This document shows positions 1 to 11,640 of a stretch of 64,000 nt of DNA, piece after piece (position 1 is the stretch's first letter; the number at the start of each line of letters is the position of its first letter). Made by a program: the position numbers and the translations under genes. Source of the stretch: Gymnothorax reevesii. Taxonomy: Eukaryota > Chordata > Actinopteri > Anguilliformes > Muraenidae. The notes beneath the pieces were generated by a model that did not search any database, was not told the origin of the DNA, and saw only the letters and a list, made by a program, of their open reading frames with translations. The stretch is from NCBI GenBank assembly GCA_029721435.1, contig CM056583.1, positions 56,480,120 to 56,544,119 of the forward strand. The letters run 5' to 3'.

Positions 1-640
1 TCTATCTGTGAATGTGCTTTAGCACATACTGTAAGACTGATGTTCGGGGGTAGTGAGAGGGAAAGCTAATTACATGCTTTTCAGGAATAATTTTAAGTGA
101 CAGGTTGTTCTAAGCTGTGCAGTGACTCAGTGTTACAGCAGGAAGCTTTATTTAAGCATCCATATGTCTTTGATACTGTGGAGCAAAGCAAGGTTGAACT
201 TGCTAATCAGGAAGTTGTGATTGCAGCACAACCATTTACACTCTTCAGCAGCATGTCTTTCTAATGTACAGATACATAGCAGATGTTGATTATTCATCGT
301 ATTTGGTCCCTTAGGTCAAGCATGGGAAAAAATAATTATATCCCTGAAACAGTTTCCAGGGGTGTTATGGATTCACCTTGGATGCTACTGCCTCAAATCT
401 CTTGAGTTAGCACAATAACTGGAACTTTTATTCCAGGTGCATCATTTTGTGTGACAGTATGACTTTCATGTAGTGCTACCACCAGGTTAAATGACATTTT
501 CAAATGTAATCTGTCACTTTTTATGGAATTCATGTAAAGCTTTTTGCTTATTTCCAGTGTATAAAGAAGGGCTGTAATTGATGCAGGTCACCCTAAGACC
601 TTTGCTGTAGCGCCAAACCTTTAATTAAAAAAAAAAAAAA
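1..640. other. scd5 intron 1, no recognisable feature
   Basis: AT-rich single-copy-looking sequence with an A-tract near 627-641. No ORF, splice-site pair or transposon end could be supported. Confidence 0.4.
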
Positions 641-1120
641 ACACTGGAGCAATTTAAATGGAAATCATGTCAAATCTGCTTGCTGCATTCGTGATGGATT
701 GAGGAGGTTACTGATTGTGGTGGCTCTATTGTTTCCTGCAGCACCACCACTCAGCCAAATTTGACATTTCCAAATGAAATAAATCAAACAGTTTTTATGG
801 GAATCATGTCAAACCTTCTGTGATTGTTCCTAATTTAAAAAAAAATTGCAATAGCTCAAACAGCTTTGATGGGAATCGTGTCAAATCTGCTTCCAACTTT
901 CCTGGTGCCAAGAGGAGGAGCTTACTGATTGTGGTGGCTCAGTAATATTTCCTGTAGCACCACCACTCAGCCAAGTTTAACACTGCCGAAAGCAATCATT
1001 CAAAAATGTTTTGATGCAAATCATATCAAACTTTCCATGATTGTCCATGGTGTATATGTTGCTGAGGCTATGACCTTCCCTGTAGCACCAACATCAGGCC
1101 AAACTTTCCATTTTTAAAAA

Positions 1121-2635
1121 TATACTCAGCAACAAAAGTTTCTGTGACACCATTTATGTGTATGTTATAAATGACACGCAAAGATCTCAATGCAATCAAT
1201 ATGTTTATTTAACAGGAGAAACACTGACTTTTCAGTGCCAACGTCACTCAAAACGAAAAATGTCATTTTCATGCGTCATGAAGCACTTGTCTGACGTCTA
1301 ACCAATTGTGACCTTCACACTTCAATACCGGGTGTGACTTCCTCGTGCCATGATGCAAGCAACGCATCTCCGGCGCATGGACCGAATCAGATGTGCCAGA
1401 AATTGCTGTGGAATGTCATTCCAAATCTGACGTAGACGTTGTCGCAATTCCTGGAGTGTAACTGGCGGGTTATCCAACCGCCGCAAACGTCGATCCATCT
1501 CGTCCCAAAGATGCTCGATTGGGGACATGTCTGGGGATCTGGCTGGCCATGGCAGGACATTGACATGTTGTTGCATCAGATACTGCTGTACAATCCTTGC
1601 AACGTGTGGTCTGGCGTTATCATGTTGCAGCGTTATTCCGGGACCATGTTGCATCAAAAACGGTACCACCAATGGCCGTAGCACTTCATCGCGATATCTT
1701 TGACCTGTCAGATTTCCATCAATAACAAGCAAATCTGTTCTGTTTCTAGCCGTGATCCCTCCCCAAATCATGACACTACCACCTCCAAAAACGATCAAAT
1801 TCCTGAACACAGTTGTTGGCATAACGTTCTTTACGTCGACGGTATACACGTAAACGACCATCACATCGGTTAAGCATGAATCTTGATTCATCAGTGAAGA
1901 GTACAAGATCCCACTGACGTTGGATCCACCGTCGATGTTGTTGTGCCCACTGTAGACGCAGTCGTCGGTGTTGTACTGTGAGTATTGGACGTCTTGCTGG
2001 CCGACGTGGGACAATACCAAAATGACGGAGACGGCGACGGATTGTCTGTGCAGACAGTCGCCTCAAACCAGGTATCGTTCTTGCAGTTATGGTTGCAGGT
2101 TGGAATCGATTTTGGAGATGGGTTGTTCGAATCCAGTTGTCCTGTCTGGGAGTGGTTACTCGTGGACGGCCGCTGCGAGGACGGTCTCTGACATGTCTTG
2201 TCTGCTGATGACGCTGCCATAAGTTCCAAATGGTGTTTCGGTGGACATTCAGGCGATGAGCTACTTCCCTCTGCGAGGTTCCGGATTCAATCATCCCAAT
2301 GGCCCTCCACCGATCATTTTCAGACAGTCTTGGCATTTAGAGGGTAGAGTTCCTGATCCGAAATGGCTGTGTTTTCGATAAGTGATGCTTCCGTCGTTCA
2401 TCAGGCACAATGTGAACATTCGAAAACTTCTCCTCTTTTATTGCCATCCACAAGCATGATTTACGCACATTTTCACGCGCAAAGTCATTTTCTCGCATTT
2501 TCATGATTTCCATTTCAATGTTGTGTTTACGTGTACTGTTTCAGTCTGATATCACCATGTATAACAATTTCATAATTGCGTTATGAAAAATAATTAACAA
2601 TATTGGTGTCACAGAAACTTTTGTTGCTGAGTATA
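1121..2635 (-). mobile_element. Near-intact Tc1-like transposon (1.5 kb)
   Basis: Perfect 32-bp terminal inverted repeats, including TA at the ends, lie at 1121-1152 and 2604-2635 (TACTCAGCAACAAAAGTTTC from each end). The interior holds one transposase gene on the minus strand. The element interrupts repeat family A. Perfect repeats and a single coding lesion suggest recent activity. Confidence 0.93.
1322..2336 (-). pseudogene. Tc1-like DD34E transposase with one frameshift
   Basis: The N-terminal part (2336 down to about 1790) has a helix-turn-helix (SQREVAHRLNVHRNTIWNLW) and the RPRSGRPRVT hinge, then VLFTDESRF with the first catalytic Asp. The C-terminal part (about 1785 down to 1322) has GGGSVMIWGG, HDNARPH with the second Asp, and SPIEHLWDEM with the Glu. 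Exactly 34 residues separate the last two catalytic residues. The halves are out of frame by one base at a run of five A (plus strand 1787-1791). Everything else is open, so this is either a very young pseudogene or an assembly error. Confidence 0.9.
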
Positions 2636-2999
2636 CAATAACTTCAGATTTAAGGGAAAATATGTTGAATGAGACCTCAACATTTCTGGTGCATAGAGGA
2701 GGAACTATATTGGTTTTACTTGCTTTATCACTTTTACAATCGTGCTGACATTAGGTGAAAGTAAATTTTCAAATGTGATGAGTAGAACTGTTTCTATGGG
2801 AAAAAGGAAAACCTTGCTGTGAACATCTCGGTGCAGCGGCGCCTTTTGGCCTAAGTTTCAAAAAAGCAATAAGTCAAACGGTTCTCATGGAAATCAGGTG
2901 AAATTTGCTGTGGACATTCCTAGAACCTAGAGTGGCTCCCCTGTTGATTTTCAGGATCCTTCCAGTACGGCCACCACAAATGCAAACTTTGCATGTTGC

Positions 3000-3630
3000 C
3001 TATTTGGAGTTTTTAGGAAATATACCTAACTGTTATACAATTACAGCAGTCAATATCTGATATTGACACACTGATCCCTACTAAGATTTTTTTTTTTTTT
3101 TTTTCAATGAATGGACATTCATAAGCTTTTCAGATACCAATACTATCCTTCTGGGCATCTCATTCAATTAAAAATGTGTAAAATCATGACAGTGGGCGAC
3201 AATTAATATGTAGAATGCTGCAATGAATCCAGAAATGCATAATCTATGGACCTGATAAACTGACAGGAATTATCTGCCATGAACTGCTCCTCATTACTCC
3301 GGCTGGAGCCCAGAGATACTGATATCACAGCAGCAAAGGGTGCTGAGGTTGCACAACAGCAAGCTACAGCCATATTGAACAGCAGTGATATGCAATTTAC
3401 ATTGACAACTGAATAAATATAGCTCCTGTGGTTTTGAAGTCTGAACAAATGGACCTTAAGTTCACAATAAATTAAATTAGACAACCATTGCTCAGCCTAC
3501 CAATTCAGCCCTTCACAATTACTAACAATCTTGATTCTGGTAGGAACACATGAACAAGTAGATGACCAATTCAATAAAGTAGTTATTTGCTCAGGGGAGT
3601 AAAATAGTAGACAAGATGCTCTGACCAAGT
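3000..3630. other. scd5 intron 1, no recognisable feature
   Basis: Contains a T-tract at about 3089-3104 and otherwise unremarkable AT-rich sequence. No gene or repeat boundary was recognised. Confidence 0.35.
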
Positions 3631-4708
3631 ACAATGCCCGTCCAAAAAAAGGAAGTTGCACACTATAATAATTTGTTGGGCCACCTTTAGCTTTGATTAC
3701 AGAACACATCAGTTGTGGTATTGTTTTGACATTCTTATATAATGTTCCAACATTTTTTTCCAAGCAGATTTGCATTCATTTTTGGCCAAGATATTATATT
3801 GACAATGGCTGAGTCAATCCACTCCATTCGGCCTCCTCCAACCCATCCCAAAGATTTTCAACTGGTTATGGTCTAGACTCAGAAGTGGCCGATTCATATT
3901 AAGAAATGATTTCTCATGCTTGATGACCCACTCTTTCACAACTTGAGCCCAATGAATCTTGGCATTGTCATACTGGAATATGCCTGTACCATCAGGAATT
4001 AAAAAGTCCATTGATGGGTCACTGGCCATTCAGTATATTCAGGTAGTCTGCTGAATTCATTTTATTGCTGCAGAACAGTGCTGTGCCCAAACCTGACCAA
4101 TTGATGTGACCCCAGATCATAACACTGCCTCCTAAAACTTGTTCAATGGGCACTATGCATGATAATAGCAGCTCGTTATGGGCTTCCTCTCTGACATGCC
4201 CATCCCTCTGGAATAGGGTAAATCTGGACTCATTAGATCAGATGACGTTTTTCCATTGATCCTCGGTCCAAATTTTACGCTTCCTTGCAAGTTTATGTTG
4301 TTTTTTTCCAGTAAACCTCACTAACAAGCGGCTTTCTTGTTGCCACAGCTTATTAGTCCCAGTCCTCCAAGTTGTTGTTGCATTGTGCGAGTTGAGATGG
4401 TCTCACCTTCGTAATTAAACATAGCCATGAGTTCTACTGTTGATTTTTCGAGGTGAGGTTTCACCAAGCATTTTAGTGATCTCTGATCAGGAACAGTCAT
4501 GATTTTTCTTTAACCCATTTCTTCCACTAAGTCAACAGTTCACCACTATTCCTCCAGGTTTTAATAAATTGTTTGACAGTTCATGACCCAATTCCTCTGA
4601 TTTCAGCAATCTCCTTAGCTTTTTTCTTGGCTGGATTCTGGCCAATAATTAAAGCATTTACTTATTTAAATCTAGAGGGCAACTTTTTTTTTTTGGACGG
4701 GCAGTGTA
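3630..4708 (-). mobile_element. Decayed Tc1-like transposon
   Basis: Inverted ends TACAATGCCCGTCCAAAAAA (3630) and TACACTGCCCGTCCAAAAAA (4708, reverse) differ by one base. On the minus strand a transposase remnant shows IFQYDNAKIHWAQVV (second catalytic Asp region) near 3950-3990 and an upstream segment resembling the WSDESRF region near 4215-4260. The frames are broken by many lesions and the third catalytic block has lost its usual form, so the copy is dead. Confidence 0.85.
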
Positions 4709-6539
4709 TATTGCATATTCCTCAGACATCTGTGGCAGACCTGGACACTTTGTAATTGAATAAAAGCTTCACAGGAATAAAATATTCCACTTATTCAGTC
4801 ATTTTAATAATAGGAATGGATGCTGGCCTAAGCCACTGCTGAAAATGAAACTGCTTAATTCTTCCGGTCAAGAGATATGAAAGAAAGAACAGCAGTATAA
4901 TATAAGAATGTGTACCATTTATCGTCCTGCAGGAGTGTTTCCATTTAGGGGTAGGGAGTTAAAGTGTTCACCAGTGTTTGTAATAAGTGGGTGTCTGGTT
5001 GTCCAGACAACCTGCAATAGATCCAGACCGCCTGGACTACCAACAAAGTTGTCCGGTTCGACAATCAAAATCCCAGCAGCTTTAGTAGTTTAAATATGCC
5101 AGAAGATCATTTACTTCTCTCTGCTATAGATGCTACCATTTTGGTTGATAAGGCCTTTTGCGCGGAAGTTTCACAAACCTCGAACAGGCGAGAACCTGAG
5201 TCCTTTTTAAATTGGGGGGGGAGGGGGTGTTGCGGAATTGTGTCCAAGTGTCGCGGTTTGCAGTCTTCTAGCATGAAACTTTGCTGTTCTTAGTCACAGA
5301 GGGGTAAGTTATCAGAAATTGTACAGCTTTATATCAAAATTCATGAGCATTCATCTGTACTTGGTAGTCAGACACCACTATGAAGCAGGAATCTTTAGCT
5401 AGTTTGCGTTTTGAGCGACAGTGTTTTCAAGTAATTGCAGGCTTCATATCTCCCCTCACTCGGCCTAAGCAAAGTCAAATCAGTTAGCGCTGTTCCTGCT
5501 AGCCATATAGCTAGCTACTGCGGAGTCCGAACAGAAAGGGAATTTCAGTGTCATCTGAAGGAAAGTCCGAGATTGTGATGGAAGAGGGGGCACAGAAGTA
5601 TTAAAGAAACAGCAAATGAAGCGAGCTACTGAGTTGCAGGAGAGTGGGTTTGGTCGGTAATTGTTTAGCTTGAAAGGAGAATTTATCGTTTGATATTTGA
5701 TTGCATTGTTCTAATTACACCAGCACAAGAAATCTAAGCTTTATTTAGCGATATTCAACTTCATTCGTCCTCTCGAATACCCTGCTGTAGTCCCAAAGGT
5801 CTGTGTATTTTTAGATTTTTTTTAAACACAATGATGTCGAAATAAATTGTAAATTTATTTTTTCAAATATTGTGATTATTTTCTCACAAACACATATACA
5901 CACACACAGACACACACACAAGAATTTCTTTTAAAAATGCTAAATACAGTACATAGGATGATTGAGAATTCTTGTGGACAACCTGAGTTGTTTCCTTATT
6001 TCTATCACTGATCACATTTGTCTGTGTTGTAAATATAGTGCCATCATGAATCTTAACACCACCCCTCTAGTAATTAAGATGCCCTGATGCTCTTATCTGA
6101 CGACACTGCAATAACAGATCGAACAGAATATATTGCGGCATCAATCACACAAACATCAGCGCTACAAGCAAATTGATCCCCAACTAGAGAAGTTATGACA
6201 TTGCTGAACATAGCACAGAACTAAAAAAAAGTTCTTGAAGAGGCAGGTAAGCACATATTTCATGTAATATATTATGCACAAACGTTTGATAAAGGCACAA
6301 ACTACTTTTATGTAAATCATGGACACTAGGTCAGTATCAATTGTGCCACTGACATGAACCTGCATGCTTTAATCTCTAAACAAATTCAGCAGTATCATGC
6401 TTTGGATGATCCAGGTAATAATCAGGCCTAATTTAAAAAAAAGCATTGCCCTCGATTGGACTGAGAAAAAAAGCACAACTGTTAAATTTAATCAAGGATC
6501 ATAACAATGTATTTTACCATGACTCTGAATACATTTGAA
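4709..6539. other. scd5 intron 1; CA-rich microsatellite, nothing else recognised
   Basis: Sequence without a supported gene. It includes a CA-rich simple repeat at about 5886-5921. The stretch near 5150-5500 is less AT-rich than its flanks but shows no open frame of note. Confidence 0.35.
5886..5921. repeat. (CA)n microsatellite
   Basis: Imperfect CACACA run with interruptions (ATA, CAGA). Confidence 0.8.
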
Positions 6540-6870
6540 TTAACCCTAGAACACTATCGCCGGGTGATTTTCACCCGAGTAAACGTGTTTATGTGATTTT
6601 CAGTATGTTGCGTTTGTCTGAGTGTTATGGGTCCCTGGGTATATGTCTTAGACATCTTTGAAGGCATGGGTGTTTTGTTTACCTCAGGGTACTTTTTTTC
6701 ATTTTGTTAGACGTGGCACAGTTGAAAATAAAAGAACACTACTCTAATTTGTCATGTATTGTCATATTTTGATGGCAAGTACTTTTTATTGGGTATTTTA
6801 CTATATCGGGAAAAATCACCCGGCGTTCGTGATGGTGTTCCTAATTTTAGCAATAGTGTTCTAGGGTTAA
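6540..6870. mobile_element. piggyBac-type MITE (331 bp) with TTAA duplication
   Basis: The element starts TTAACCCTAGAACACTATCG and ends with the inverse CAATAGTGTTCTAGGGTTAA. Both ends carry TTAA, the piggyBac target duplication, and CCCTAGAA is the hallmark terminal sequence of that superfamily. Subterminal CGGGTGATTTTCACCCG (6560-6576) is itself an inverted repeat and recurs as AAAATCACCCGGCG near the other end. No coding sequence is present. Confidence 0.88.
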
Positions 6871-8836
6871 GCCTCATGGACTAGAGTACAATTCTGAAGC
6901 TGAACTAAAACTGATGATTTTTCTCCATAATTGATGTATTTCATCAAGCACAAAACCTTCCTGCACATGTCTAGTTGGAGGTCTCATCTTACTATATCAG
7001 ATAAAAATACCCCTCCCCCTTCCTGTTCATACACCCCAGTCACCAACCACCTTTCCATCTATCCTATCAGCCTAATGAAAGACAGCCTGAAATTCAAGTT
7101 ATATCCACGCTTGAGTCTCCCCTGTGTGGAAACCTCAGTGGAATTGATTCCCCGTGCAGTGCTGAACGGCTAAACTCCACGAGACAAACACATGCCGAGC
7201 CTTCATTACGCCTAAAACAGCAGAGTCCCTGAGGTGCTCAGTCTCTGACTTAATGGTCTGTACCAAGGAAGAAGAAACAAAAGAAACAACAAACAAACAA
7301 AGAAACTGAAGGTCACATGATCTATGAGCGCTTTGATGTGACTTGCATTGTATGTAAGGGCCCAACTTCACGGTCTGTGCAATAACTTCAGAAGAGCTTC
7401 TGGTAGTACCTCGTTTTTGATCAGAGTGAGAAGAAACGTGAATAATTTCCGCCTAACTCGCTACATTGTTTTTAGATAATTGTAAATCTTTTGGGGTTAG
7501 TGAAATCCTCACAGGCCCCACCCCCATTCCAGCCCCACTGACATAATCTCCATGGTTACAAGACTGTTACTGTCTCACAAGTTTCCCAACTAGTCATCAA
7601 ATGCATTTAATTTCACAGGTCAAAATAGGAAGTTGCACTGAGTCACTGCAAGGCTCCTACACTGCAATATTAACCTTTGCAAAACTGAAAAACTAAATAT
7701 TAGTCTCTGGTACAGACTAAAGTAAACCAGTGGTTCAAGGGCATATACCTTTATTCCATAGAGAAAACAATGGTAATATATCCCTCCTTGGAATCCTTTT
7801 GGGAATATATGATTCCAGACAACAGCCAGCATGGCGAAGCCAGTTGAATACAATCTCGGCTTGCTAAGAAACAGAGTGAAAGTGGTCTAGAGGCTCTGCA
7901 AAATCAATAGTTCTACGATTTCTGGTGTGAATTCTGATCTGTCACTAATGCCACATATTCAGAGATTGAGCCAAACATACCTTCCAAGATATCAATAACT
8001 CATGATGATGAGGACGTGTTCATAAAGGTGATCACTCCAGCGATAGTGATGAGTCGTTCATGCACATTATGGCTAAAAGCATGTAGTCATCTGTCGGTCA
8101 AATTTACAGTGTAACTTTGAACCGGGGCTATGATAGATGTCACCTCCCCCTCCCCCCACCACTACCACCTTTCAGCCAAAAGAGCCATCACACTTCTTGG
8201 AGGGCACTCCGCTAGATGTTAGGGGATTGCCTTCCATTCCAGTCATAATAAGTGAGATCAGGAGATGACAATAATTACACTACACTCCTCCAAGTTGGCT
8301 TTCCAGTTAATCCCAATGATGTTTTATGGTCGGATATTTGCGCAGGCAAGTAAACTTCTTCCACACCAATCCAGAAAAATCAGTTATGGACCTTACTATG
8401 TTATATACTGCACAGTAGCATTGCCATGCTGAACCAGGAGAGGGCTTTTCCCAATTTGTTGGAAGCACAGAGTTGTCCGGAATGTCATTTTAGGTTATGG
8501 TGTCATAACCTATATCTAGCAATTTCCACATACTTCAGGTCATGTAACATGCTTTCACTTATTTCTTCTCAGAAACGAGGAGCAGTAGACTGTTACATGC
8601 AGAAAGTCTGTTACGAGCAAGATATCACCCAGGAGCCCTAAATGAAAGCATCAGCTTAGCTCCTGAAACCATTCCCATGCTGCCCTAACATGTTTACTCA
8701 GATTTGCATGCTTTTGCATATAAGAAGATAGCAAAGAGAGTGCTATTTACCTGCTCACACCAGTCAAACAAAAAATACAATCTATACCCATAGCCAGAAT
8801 GTATATTTTGGAAAATTAATACACTATGGTCAGGTC
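6871..8836. other. scd5 intron 1, no recognisable feature
   Basis: No supported gene, RNA or complete repeat. A C-rich stretch occurs at about 8143-8170. Confidence 0.3.
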
Positions 8837-8953
8837 ATGGGCACGAGAAAGAGGGGTCGGCCTAGGAAGTCGTGGGATGAGTCGGCGGTGGGCGACTTGC
8901 GAGCCTGGGGATTGCGTACGGGGGATGCCCTGGACAGAGAGCTCTGGATGTGA
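8837..8953 (+). pseudogene. Possible retroelement ORF C-terminus remnant
   Basis: An open stretch reads GTRKRGRPRKSWDESAVGDL and then RAWGLRTGDALDRELWM before a stop. The RGRPRKSW...DL...DR..W pattern resembles the C-terminal tail of some non-LTR retrotransposon proteins. It is GC-rich compared with its flanks and is followed by A-tracts at 9009-9024 and 9114-9129. The family is not identified. Confidence 0.35.
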
Positions 8954-9309
8954 GTGCTTCGAACTTACCGTCTGTCACACCATAGGTGCACCACAGACGT
9001 TAACGGGAAATGAAAAAAAAAAAAAATGAATGATGAGATATGAACAAAAAAAACAATGCAAAGAATTTCTTGTACTTGTCTGGGGCATGAGATTCGAGCA
9101 ATGATTTACACATCAAAAAAAAAAAAAAATCCAAGAAAAAACAAACAAGCCTTCAAAGTAATAGATTTTGAGAAATAGAGAAAAGTTCATTATCCCCCAA
9201 GCCTATTCCACATGAAGCAGTAATAAAAAATATCCTCCATGCAATGTTAGTACTCAAGGCTCCACTAAAGGACAAGGCAACATCATGAAGTAACATGTTC
9301 TGATTAAAA

Positions 9310-9600
9310 TCACCAATAGGAAATGGGACTCTTTAGAGTCATTCCTAATCTAAGACAAATTGCACAAGTACTCTCTATTCTTTCTGACCCCTGAAATGTC
9401 CACCTCTGATCTTTATTAATTTTTTTTTTTGTCAAAACTAAAGAAGATATAAACTTAAACGTTGCAGATATCCAATTAAGTACATGGCCTTGGTGTGAGA
9501 GTTTTTTAAAAATAAATCTGAGATGGTCAGGTCGGGGAATTTTCTGAAATTTATTGAATTGACATGGAATGACCCACTTAGCACTGCGCATGCCAGTCCT
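9310..9600 (-). repeat. Dispersed repeat family B, copy 1
   Basis: On the minus strand the copy opens with CATTCCATGTCAATTCAATA then AATTTCAGAAAATTCC. A related copy on the plus strand occurs from about 26985 (CATTCCGTGTCAATTCACAC). The class is unknown and no terminal repeats were recognised. Confidence 0.55.
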
Positions 9601-11111
9601 TCATGGTGAAAATCCCAAACTATTGCTTTTTGGTCCATGGTGCCAGATTCAATTAATGACAGATACCGGTTCAAAGCATTTGACAAAGGTGGGGAGCTTA
9701 CCAACATCAGTCAGACACACAAGCACTAAGGGCAACTGAACTCCATTATGTACCTAATAGAAATCCTCTGAAAACATACCACAGGTAGGGTTAACTATTT
9801 CATGAAATTAAGCAATGCAATAGGTAGGGGCTACATCCCAAATGGTACCAAACACTAGAAATGTACCCGCAAGCATGCACACATCCATGTACTTCTATCC
9901 TTGTGAGGTCATTACATTGACTTCCATTCATTGTGTGTGTGACTCTTCAGCTTTTCCCAAATCTTAACAATAAGCAACACATGCCTAACCAAAACGGTTT
10001 CCCTCAACTGAGCCTATCCCTAATTCTAACCTTACCCCTAACCTTCACTCATAAGTCCCAATTTGCCTTTGAATTTGTGAGGACAGATAAATATGTTCTC
10101 ACTTCCCAGTAATATCCCCACTCTGTAGGAAAAAACGTTTTCGAGTCCTCGCTGCGTAGCAAGTACATCGACTCTCTCTCTCTCTCTCTCTCTATGACAT
10201 GTTCTAGGGTAATTGACAGAAACAAATTAAGCAAAGTTTTGTAGACCCTTTGCCATGATGCTCAAACCTACAAATTAGATTAAATAATACTAAATAGCTA
10301 ACATACTTGATATAAAGTAGGCCTGCAAAACAGTTTTTTTCTGGAGATTCCCCAATTCTGGCATGGCTGATTACTCAACAACTGCTAACAACTGGAATAT
10401 TCGCAGTGAACTTCATAATCATAATTTTCAGTGGATACAACAACATCAAACTTATTAATTCGATCTAACATAAAAAATTTAATAAGTGGATGAAAATATA
10501 TGTCCAAATTTTAATGAAAGGAATTCACAATATTTCAGTCCAAAAAACGTTATTAGACAAAGCCAATGGATCCATTTTCTAAAGCGATCAATCATTCTTG
10601 CAAAAAGTAGTTCCAAATTACTTTCATATCGGCCAAGTGTTCTGAAAAATCATTCCAATCGCCCTATGACGAACATTTTATCAAAAAAAAAAAGTCCAAG
10701 CGACCTGAACAGCACAAGATGCAACACTGCTCTAAAGACATTTACCATTATTCAACAAAATGTTCCAAAGGGATCTAAAATAAATGTAAATTAACTTCAA
10801 ACGAACGGCCCAGTGGTATCTTCCCTGAACCGTCCACATAGATAAACGCTATTTGAGAGAAAGATCTTCCGAATTTATTTGGCCAACTGTATTTTCAGCC
10901 TGTTGATTTCTGAACGTTGACTCAAAAAAAAAAAAATAATAGTGAATGTATGATGCGAAATAATTAGAGAGGTGAAATCACAAATATGAAGTAAAACACG
11001 CACTATTCAGGCATTAGCCCTATAGACTCGCATTGCAGTAGGCTACGCGACATCTGAAGTTACGCAAGCCCGCCAGTTACACAAGGTAAGTTCTTTGTCT
11101 CCGGCACTTAC
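9601..11111. other. scd5 intron 1 next to exon 1; CT microsatellite, nothing else recognised
   Basis: AT-rich intron sequence. A (CT)n run lies at 10172-10193. The open stretch 10486-10794 on the plus strand has no family resemblance and is low complexity. Confidence 0.35.
10172..10193. repeat. (CT)n microsatellite
   Basis: An uninterrupted run of CT dinucleotides. Confidence 0.9.
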
Positions 11112-11331
11112 ACCATATCCAGGTAAGTGGGTGCGCCTTTGGGATGAGGAAGAGGGAATAAACTGCCCCGATGTGCAGCAGGGCCATCAGGATTACATTT
11201 CTCCAGACAATGTTCTGACCGCGTGTTTCCTCCTCCAGCGCCTCGGTCACCGGGTGCATCTCTGCTTTGTCCGGATCACCCGCAACCCTCTCCTCACTCC
11301 GTAAAACGCATCCATCCGACGCACTCACCAT
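11112..11331 (-). CDS. scd5: scd5, stearoyl-CoA desaturase 5, first coding exon
   Basis: The exon encodes 73 residues plus one base, starting at an ATG in strong context (GAGATGG) and ending at TGGT|gtaagtg in phase 1. The product family is an ER-membrane delta-9 acyl-CoA desaturase with a di-iron centre; this exon holds only the cytosolic N-terminus and the first membrane helix. Residues NIVWRNVILMALLHIGAVYS then LFLIPKAHPLTWIW match SCD5 better than SCD1 (human SCD5 has NIVWRNVVLMSLLHLGAVYS and LIPKAKPLTLLW). The Glu-rich EALEEETRGQ preface also fits. Histidine-box exons (HRLWSHR, HNYHH) were not found in 1-11111, so intron 1 exceeds 11 kb or the gene is incomplete. It lies downstream of sec31a on the same strand, as in human. 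Confidence 0.85.
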
Positions 11332-11640
11332 CTCTACACTTCGTTTCGCGAACCTGAGGCTATGTTCGCCTCAAATAGTGAAGGCTGTTGACTCCTATAG
11401 AAGTACGAATTGTTAAAACAAAACTAAATGTTAAAAGAATACGCAATTACTTATTCTTAATCTAAAACAGATGCTGTTGATGGAAAGGACCAGCATCGCT
11501 CGTCAGCTTCTCATTCTAATTTATACTAGAACGAACTCCTTACAGTCGCACAAAGAGACCTGCAGTGCCGCAGCCAATCACATGTCGCAGCCGCTGTATT
11601 AAACAGAAAGCTCGTGCTCAGAGCTTTTTATTTCTGTCTT
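11332..11640 (-). promoter_or_regulatory. scd5: scd5 5' region with inverted CCAAT box
   Basis: The stretch upstream of the scd5 ATG is free of recognisable transposons. It contains GCCAATCA at 11573-11580 (CCAAT on the plus strand, inverted relative to the gene), about 240 bp before the ATG. NF-Y acts in either orientation and is a known regulator of desaturase promoters. No convincing sterol-response element or TATA box was identified. Confidence 0.35.

Larger units (their letters stand above)
640..2990 (+). repeat. Degenerate tandem repeat family A, split by a Tc1 element
   Basis: Units of roughly 130-140 bp recur at 640-1120 and, after the Tc1 insertion, at 2636-2990. Recognisable pieces are AGCTCAAACAGCTTTGATGG, GGGAATC(A/G)TGTCAAATCTGC, GAGGAGGAGCTTACTGATTG and CCTGTAGCACCACCACTCAG. 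The same family occurs in reverse orientation at 48360-49440 inside sec31a intron 13. Copies are strongly diverged. Confidence 0.65.
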
